Assembly: GCA_964481575.1 (NCBI GenBank)
Contig: CAYZTR010000007.1
Location: 1-64,000 of the forward strand
From: UQRS01 sp964481575
GTDB taxonomy: Bacteria > Bacillota > Clostridia > Oscillospirales > Acutalibacteraceae
Reading direction: 5' to 3'
Length of the DNA stretch: 64,000 nucleotides
Shown here: in pieces, positions 59,099 to 64,000 of the stretch
How positions within the stretch are numbered: the stretch's first letter is position 1
Layout: each line of letters opens with the position of its first letter
Made by a program: the position numbers and the translations under genes
The notes under the pieces: generated by a model
The model's database searches: none
What the model saw: only the letters and a program-made list of their open reading frames with translations
Told to the model about the DNA's origin: nothing

Positions 59099-60382
59099 TT
59101 ATTCTGCCGTCTCCTCAGCAGGAGCTTCTTCAGCAGCCTCTTCGGCGGGAACTTCCTCGGCGGGGGCCTCTTCCGCACCGGCTTCTGCAGCCTCAGCGCC
59201 AGCTGCCAATGCAGCGGCCTTCTTTTTCTTGGAAGAAACTACAACCAAGATGATAATCACAGCAATAATCACCACAACTGCAGCAATGATGCCAATCAGG
59301 ATTGGCATGGCCTGATCCAGAGGCATACCAAACAGATAGGTGGTAGTGGTAGCAGCAGTGCCGGCAACCCTGGAGGTAACGGTGGAAGTAGTAGCTTCCG
59401 CAGTCGGATCGCCGCCTTCGGCCTCGGAAGCGGTATCGGCCTCAGTAGCATCACCTTCTGCGCCATCTTCGCCTTCCACGGTGGTGACAACCGTGTCACC
59501 ACCACCGTCTTCTTCTTCATCATAGTTATGAATCGTGGTATCCTCCACGCCCATGGTGAAGACAACATCCTCAGGAATGATAACTTCATCCGCGTTAATC
59601 AGGGAAGGACCATCAGAGCTCTTTATGGGAGTGTTTGCCGCAACTTCGGGATTGTCAGCAACGCCATTATAAGCGGGAGCAGAATAGCCGGTCTCATAGA
59701 AGAAGAAGCCGCTGTAATAGCTGCGGCCATCGGCCAGAATGGCAAACCCTTCATCAAAGTTCTGCACCAGGTAATAACCGGTGTCTGCAGGATATTCCTC
59801 AACAAATTGGGCGCCAGCCGCAGAAGAAGCCGTGTTGGTGTCCACCCAGAACTGGTTGGAGGTAGGCATACCCCACATGGAGTTGGTACCGCCGGCTGCG
59901 GCATACAGCTGGCCGATATCATCACGAATGGTGTAAGCCTCGCCCTTCTTCAAAGAAGCGGTGGTCACCAGGATGCAGCACCAACCGGAACCCTGGGAGA
60001 AAGCCTCAGGACAGCTGGAACCGCCGCCGGAGAAGTCCTGGTTCATGCAGGAGTAGGGGCCGAACACACGGGTACCGGCGCCAACGTCGCCTTCGTGGGC
60101 GGAACCGGCCCACTGGTGAACCAACTCGCCGGTTGCATTACCGTAATCAAAATAGATGCTGGCGTTCTGGAAGTTTCTGGTGGCAATGGATCTGTTATAC
60201 TCTGCACGGATTGCCTTGGAAATGGCAGTCAGATCACCCTCGGAGAAGCCGGGAGCAATCACAAATTCGCCCGCATAAGAACCAACCTTCGTGGGATCCG
60301 TGATGTTGGCGCTGGCCGTCATGCTGGCGACCAGGCTGAAAATTAAGATGAATGCAACAAGAAAACTGCATACACGTTTCAT
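59099..60382 (-). CDS. Surface protein with LGFP-like ectodomain and C-terminal membrane anchor
   Basis: The 427-residue protein has a signal peptide and an ectodomain (residues ~30-240) with Cys-containing and Trp/Gly-rich segments (HQWAGSAHEGDVGAG, SGWCCILVTTASLKKGEAYTI, GGTNSMWGMPTSNQFWV). That pattern resembles LGFP-type repeats, as in cell-wall associated enzymes. A long acidic Thr/Ala/Glu-rich linker (~285-350) and one transmembrane helix (~360-385; AMPILIGIIAAVVVIIAVII) follow, then a KKKK stop-transfer and an Ala/Glu repeat tail. The ectodomain shares its plan with part of the 1160-residue neighbour. A glycan-binding role is likely but unproven. Confidence 0.7.
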   Translation of the reverse strand: MKRVCSFLVAFILIFSLVASMTASANITDPTKVGSYAGEFVIAPGFSEGDLTAISKAIRAEYNRSIATRNFQNASIYFDYGNATGELVHQWAGSAHEGDVGAGTRVFGPYSCMNQDFSGGGSSCPEAFSQGSGWCCILVTTASLKKGEAYTIRDDIGQLYAAAGGTNSMWGMPTSNQFWVDTNTASSAAGAQFVEEYPADTGYYLVQNFDEGFAILADGRSYYSGFFFYETGYSAPAYNGVADNPEVAANTPIKSSDGPSLINADEVIIPEDVVFTMGVEDTTIHNYDEEEDGGGDTVVTTVEGEDGAEGDATEADTASEAEGGDPTAEATTSTVTSRVAGTAATTTTYLFGMPLDQAMPILIGIIAAVVVIIAVIIILVVVSSKKKKAAALAAGAEAAEAGAEEAPAEEVPAEEAAEEAPAEETAE

Positions 60383-60457
60383 TTTTTTTCCTCCTAAATT
60401 GAAAATTCACATTTCTATCTTAATAGAGCTGTTCGTCCCCTATTAAAACCATGGTGT

Positions 60458-60486
60458 GCACTGCACGGCAGCACACCGTGCAGTGC
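60458..60486 (-). terminator. Hairpin after the large surface protein gene
   Basis: Arms GCACTGCACGG and CCGTGCAGTGC form an 11-bp stem, followed on the minus strand by ACACCATGGTTTTAA. It lies about 20 bases past the stop codon. Confidence 0.6.
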
Positions 60487-60503
60487 AAAAGCAGACGTCG
60501 GAA

Positions 60504-63500
60504 TTATTCGCAAGTCCAATCGGCAGAAAGCCACTTGGAGGCATTCTCCAAATACAGGTTCTTCCAATCGGCCACAGGATCATAGACACCGTCCACAACA
60601 TGGATCGAAACCCAATTTTCCTCAGACTTGATATTATCCTTGTAGAAGCCCCAGTACTTAGGCCAGTTGGCCGAAGTCATACCGGGATACAGCTGCTCGT
60701 TGGGATCTTCATCATAAACCGGCACGCCGTCAACCTCACCGACAACCAGACGGTTGTAGTCATCATAATAAGGCTCAAATACCGGCTCCGGCTCGACATT
60801 CCAGAATCCCCATTCCAAGTTGAGGGTGGAATTATCAAACAGCGCTTCTTCCTCCTGGAAGATATAAACCGTATACGCTCTGGTGCCGCCGTCCGCCGCG
60901 GTAACAACCACACGGCCGCTTCCGTATTCTTCCAGCGCACAATCCAGCACAGGATAGGTACCATCCTCCGCCTTTTCCGGTGTGGTAATCTCGGCTTCCT
61001 CACTGGTGCAAAGGAAGTCCTGGAACTGAATGGCAGTGATATCTACCTTGGCGTCCGCCGGATAGTTCACGTAAATGGCATTACTGGTGAACTTATTAAA
61101 GGACGCGGCATAAGCATCCCGGGCAATCTCCAACTCTTCCTGCTTTTCAATTTCGCTACCGGCCTGGGCAAGGGAGATCTGCAGGTTATAATCGGATATC
61201 GTAGCATCGTATTCTTCCTTCAGGGAAGGATCATACAGCTCGTCGTCATAAACAACCTTCACTTCGGGGGCGGCAGAACCACCAGCCTGATCCAGAATCA
61301 CGTCATCCAGGGTAGAATCGGAGGCATACCGGGAGGTGGGATAATAGGTAATGGTGGAGGTGTTGCCGGCTTCCAGATCGGCCACAGGAGCAGCGAAGTA
61401 ACAAGCCTTGTTGGAAACCTGAGTCACATAATTTTTCACATCAGCGAAGTCCGCAATCTCCGGATTTTCAGCATTCACAGAGCCATTTACCACCGCGGTG
61501 CTACCATCCGAATACTCCACAACAGAAGTAATGGTGGTTTCCAAAAACTCCATAATAAGATCGTTGTTCTCATCAATATAGTACTTCGTGGGGGTACCGT
61601 AGGTGGTGTTGTAGTTCACGTCAAAGCCGCTTAAATTCAACGCCTGATAGGTACCCTTGGGCAGATTCTCATACATGGTCTTGGTAATGCCGAACAAAGC
61701 CAGGCCGGAATTCTGATCCACGCCCATGCTGTTGGCGCCCTTGATGATGATGGTCTTGTCAGAGGAGCTACGGTTGGTGGTCCGCAGTTCACCGGAACCA
61801 CTGAACACCTGATACAGCACATAGTTGGGCTGTGCGCCGGTGAAATAGCTGGTGATCTTATTACCCTTGCTGTCTGCAGTGGTAACACTGTAGTAGCAAT
61901 CCTCGTAGGTGCCCAGATACTGGGACTGCAGGTTGCCGTCCAGCGCAATACCGGGGTTATAGCCCAGCTGGTTGGCATACTCATAGGCATACCGCATGCC
62001 AGTGGTAACGCCGGTATACAAGGTTGCATTCAGGTTATCGTAATAAATCGTACCCTGCAGGGCATTAATGGCGGCGGTGTAGAAGGTACCGATACCGTTC
62101 ATGGTCATGCCGCTGCTGTTGCCGTACGCCTTGGTAAACTGCTGATAGGTCTTTCCGTCCATGGTGATTTCATCCATGGCCGGAGCGCCAGCCTTGTTGA
62201 ACAGGTACGGGGTATAGTTTCCGTCCTCATCGGTGGCGCCGCCCTGCCAGCGGCTCAGCATTTCATTCTTAACAGTATAAGCAAGGCCCTTGGGCACATC
62301 CATACAAATCATGGCAGTGTGATTCCACAAGGAGGAAGTATTGCCGTAACCATTGTCGAAGAACTGCCGGTTCAGCACACCGTCCCAACCGGAGAAAGCG
62401 GTATCGCTGTCGGTAGGAATGGAACCGGGATCAAAGCCCAAAACTGTTCTCTGGTAGTTATACTCATCCAAAACGGCCTGCTTGGCCAAAGCCTGCACCT
62501 TGGTGCCGCCGAAGCCGCCCATTACATCCGAGAAACTCATGTTCAGATCATCCACTGCCGGGAAGGTCTTTTCCGTACTGATACTGACCTTAACGGTGTA
62601 GTTTTGAGTCTCGCCGTTTTCAGAGGTAACCGTATATGTTTGATTAGACTGGCTGCGCTTAATGGAGGGATCAGGAGAAACAGTTGCATATTCAGGGAGG
62701 GTGAAGGCAATGGGAACCAAAGAGGTTGCACTGTTTCCATAATTATAAGTAAAGGTGATGGTTGTTCCGGTAATGGTTCCGGCCAGATCCTCTCCGGCAA
62801 CCTGATACTTCAGGGAACCTTCAGGAATCACTACCGCCTGAACGGCAGTATCCTTACTCTTGTTCCGAACCTGCACCTTGTATTCGCTCTTGGCACTGCC
62901 AGCGGTAACGGTATAGGTCACCGGGCTGGTCCAGGAAGCAGACAGATCAGTAGCACCGGCAGGGCTGACGGAAGCCGAGCTGCCCTGGGTCGTTACGGTG
63001 GGAGCAGCCGTCTTCAAATCGAAGTCGCCGCCGACCACTGCGGTGATGGTCTTAGTGGCATAATCAATATCTGCAGAAACACCGTCGATCACAAAGCTCA
63101 GAATGGAGGAATCATCCAGTTCCAATACCGTAACGGTATAGCTGGCGGTATCGCCGGAAGCAGCCGTAACCTTCAAAGTAACAGCATTGCTGTAGTCCTT
63201 GGAAGACAAGGTGTAAGAAGCGCCGCTGTCCTCCAGAACAACCGTGTCGGTCAAGCCGGACAGGCTGGTGCCGGTGCTGACAAAAGCGGTGATGGTGCTG
63301 GCCTCGTTATCCACAACGGCAGGACGAATCTCACCCGACAGGGAAAAAGACGCAACCTTGGTATTGTTGGTCTTAAATCCGCTGACAGACAGCACACCGT
63401 TTTCAAACAGCTGCTTGCCACCTGCTGCATCTGCCACAGGTGCACCGGTAATAGCAAAGCACTCGTCCACTGTAGCAGCCAGACCCTCAAAGGTACGGGC

Positions 63501-64000
63501 CAGATCGCCAGCAATCACATAAGCGCCGGTCAGCTTGCCATCCTCCAGGTCAGCCGTCTTGGCGGCCACATAAGTGAAACCATCCGTGAAGGTCTTATCC
63601 GTACGGCTGTAAGTAGTGCTGGAACCGGCAAACTTCTGATATGTAATGTAGTTGTCAGCAGTGGCAACTGTATAGCTCACCGGAATACCGACGGAGAAGT
63701 TACCGTAACTGCCCATATCATCCTGGGTCAGCTTATTATTCTGGTTATAGTTGGCAACCGCATACCGGAACTTGTTGTTGGTCACGTCCGAACCGCCAGA
63801 GCTCTTGGCACCGGGGAAGTTCTTGGTGGAGGTTACCTGACCGGCAGAATTCTTGGTGGCATAAGAGTTGAAGTACAACTGATAGGTGGCTGCGGGGCCG
63901 CCCAGATAGAACTCATTGCTCAGGGCAGGATCGCCGCCGTTGCTGTCATAGTTGGCAGCCAGCACACCCTTAACACTGAAGGCCATGCCGGGGAAAGGAG
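60504..64000 (-). CDS. Large surface protein with cadherin-like repeats (5' end outside the window)
   Basis: At least 1160 residues are visible. The frame remains open to the window edge, and the first in-window Met is preceded by in-frame coding sequence with no ribosome binding site, so the N-terminus is missing. Residues ~200-475 of the visible part contain about three DUF5018/cadherin-like beta repeats, each ending in a YTVTV or YKVQV strand (DTASYTVTVLEL, SEYKVQVRN, TQNYTVKVS). Residues ~490-650 carry a region related to the ectodomain of the downstream 427-residue protein (LDEYNYQRTVLGF, MICMDVPKGLAYTV, SRWQGGATD). The C-terminus has another VVTAADGGTRAYTVYIF repeat and no membrane anchor. 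It is probably a cell-surface or secreted glycan-binding component of the mannan locus. Confidence 0.65.
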   Translation of the reverse strand, partial: PFPGMAFSVKGVLAANYDSNGGDPALSNEFYLGGPAATYQLYFNSYATKNSAGQVTSTKNFPGAKSSGGSDVTNNKFRYAVANYNQNNKLTQDDMGSYGNFSVGIPVSYTVATADNYITYQKFAGSSTTYSRTDKTFTDGFTYVAAKTADLEDGKLTGAYVIAGDLARTFEGLAATVDECFAITGAPVADAAGGKQLFENGVLSVSGFKTNNTKVASFSLSGEIRPAVVDNEASTITAFVSTGTSLSGLTDTVVLEDSGASYTLSSKDYSNAVTLKVTAASGDTASYTVTVLELDDSSILSFVIDGVSADIDYATKTITAVVGGDFDLKTAAPTVTTQGSSASVSPAGATDLSASWTSPVTYTVTAGSAKSEYKVQVRNKSKDTAVQAVVIPEGSLKYQVAGEDLAGTITGTTITFTYNYGNSATSLVPIAFTLPEYATVSPDPSIKRSQSNQTYTVTSENGETQNYTVKVSISTEKTFPAVDDLNMSFSDVMGGFGGTKVQALAKQAVLDEYNYQRTVLGFDPGSIPTDSDTAFSGWDGVLNRQFFDNGYGNTSSLWNHTAMICMDVPKGLAYTVKNEMLSRWQGGATDEDGNYTPYLFNKAGAPAMDEITMDGKTYQQFTKAYGNSSGMTMNGIGTFYTAAINALQGTIYYDNLNATLYTGVTTGMRYAYEYANQLGYNPGIALDGNLQSQYLGTYEDCYYSVTTADSKGNKITSYFTGAQPNYVLYQVFSGSGELRTTNRSSSDKTIIIKGANSMGVDQNSGLALFGITKTMYENLPKGTYQALNLSGFDVNYNTTYGTPTKYYIDENNDLIMEFLETTITSVVEYSDGSTAVVNGSVNAENPEIADFADVKNYVTQVSNKACYFAAPVADLEAGNTSTITYYPTSRYASDSTLDDVILDQAGGSAAPEVKVVYDDELYDPSLKEEYDATISDYNLQISLAQAGSEIEKQEELEIARDAYAASFNKFTSNAIYVNYPADAKVDITAIQFQDFLCTSEEAEITTPEKAEDGTYPVLDCALEEYGSGRVVVTAADGGTRAYTVYIFQEEEALFDNSTLNLEWGFWNVEPEPVFEPYYDDYNRLVVGEVDGVPVYDEDPNEQLYPGMTSANWPKYWGFYKDNIKSEENWVSIHVVDGVYDPVADWKNLYLENASKWLSADWTCE

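Noticed and set aside
1..64000. CRISPR array, tRNA, rRNA, transposase or prophage.
   Set aside because: No regularly spaced direct repeats, cloverleaf genes, ribosomal RNA sequence or mobile-element proteins were seen on reading either strand.

Overview
The window looks like a piece of a gut-type Clostridia genome, most likely Oscillospiraceae/Ruminococcaceae. The grounds are AGGAGG-type ribosome binding sites, consensus TTGACA/TATAAT promoters with 17-bp spacers, a single-chain PurL, type I dockerins, CUT1 sugar ABC transporters without their own ATPase, and DUF4190, DUF5696 and Yip1 surface proteins. The 10-base N run inside purL shows this is a draft assembly. I saw no rRNA, tRNA, CRISPR array, phage, insertion sequence or origin.

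Left part (1-20900) is mostly housekeeping. It holds a DUF4190 membrane protein, an FAD-dependent oxidoreductase, an AEC permease, and a tight minus-strand operon trkA-trkH-tadA-udg-tatD. These are followed by an orphan gene with its own promoter, an SLC13-type permease, an SDR plus MFS pair, NAD-type malic enzyme, then purL, a cofactor-independent phosphoglycerate mutase and a HAD phosphatase on the plus strand.

Middle part (20900-38300) is accessory. A two-gene cassette occurs twice, at 20869-22526 and 27724-28612. Each copy has a consensus promoter, a broken gene for a secreted protein, a small paralogous lipoprotein and a terminator hairpin with a shared core. In copy 1 the broken gene resembles a caspase/CHAT-fold peptidase. 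The two copies bracket an AraC-regulated reductive module of an Old Yellow Enzyme homologue, an SDR and an FAD flavoprotein reductase. Next come hemW, a small lipoprotein, two tandem secreted GDSL/SGNH esterases with NPCBM-like and dockerin modules, a divergent AraC regulator, and a uracil/xanthine permease.

Right part (38880-64000) is one long minus-strand block that reads as a Gram-positive alpha-mannan utilization locus. It has three exported GH76 endo-alpha-1,6-mannanases, a GH76-like enzyme without a signal peptide, a GH125 exo-alpha-1,6-mannosidase, two solute-binding proteins (one fused to carbohydrate-binding-like modules), two pairs of ABC permeases, an NHL-TPR-Yip1 membrane protein, a DUF5696 protein, and two large surface proteins that share a domain. 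The inferred flow is: surface proteins and exported GH76 enzymes bind and cut alpha-1,6-mannan, ABC systems import the oligosaccharides, and cytoplasmic GH76/GH125 trim them to mannose. The transporter ATPase and the locus regulator are not in the window.
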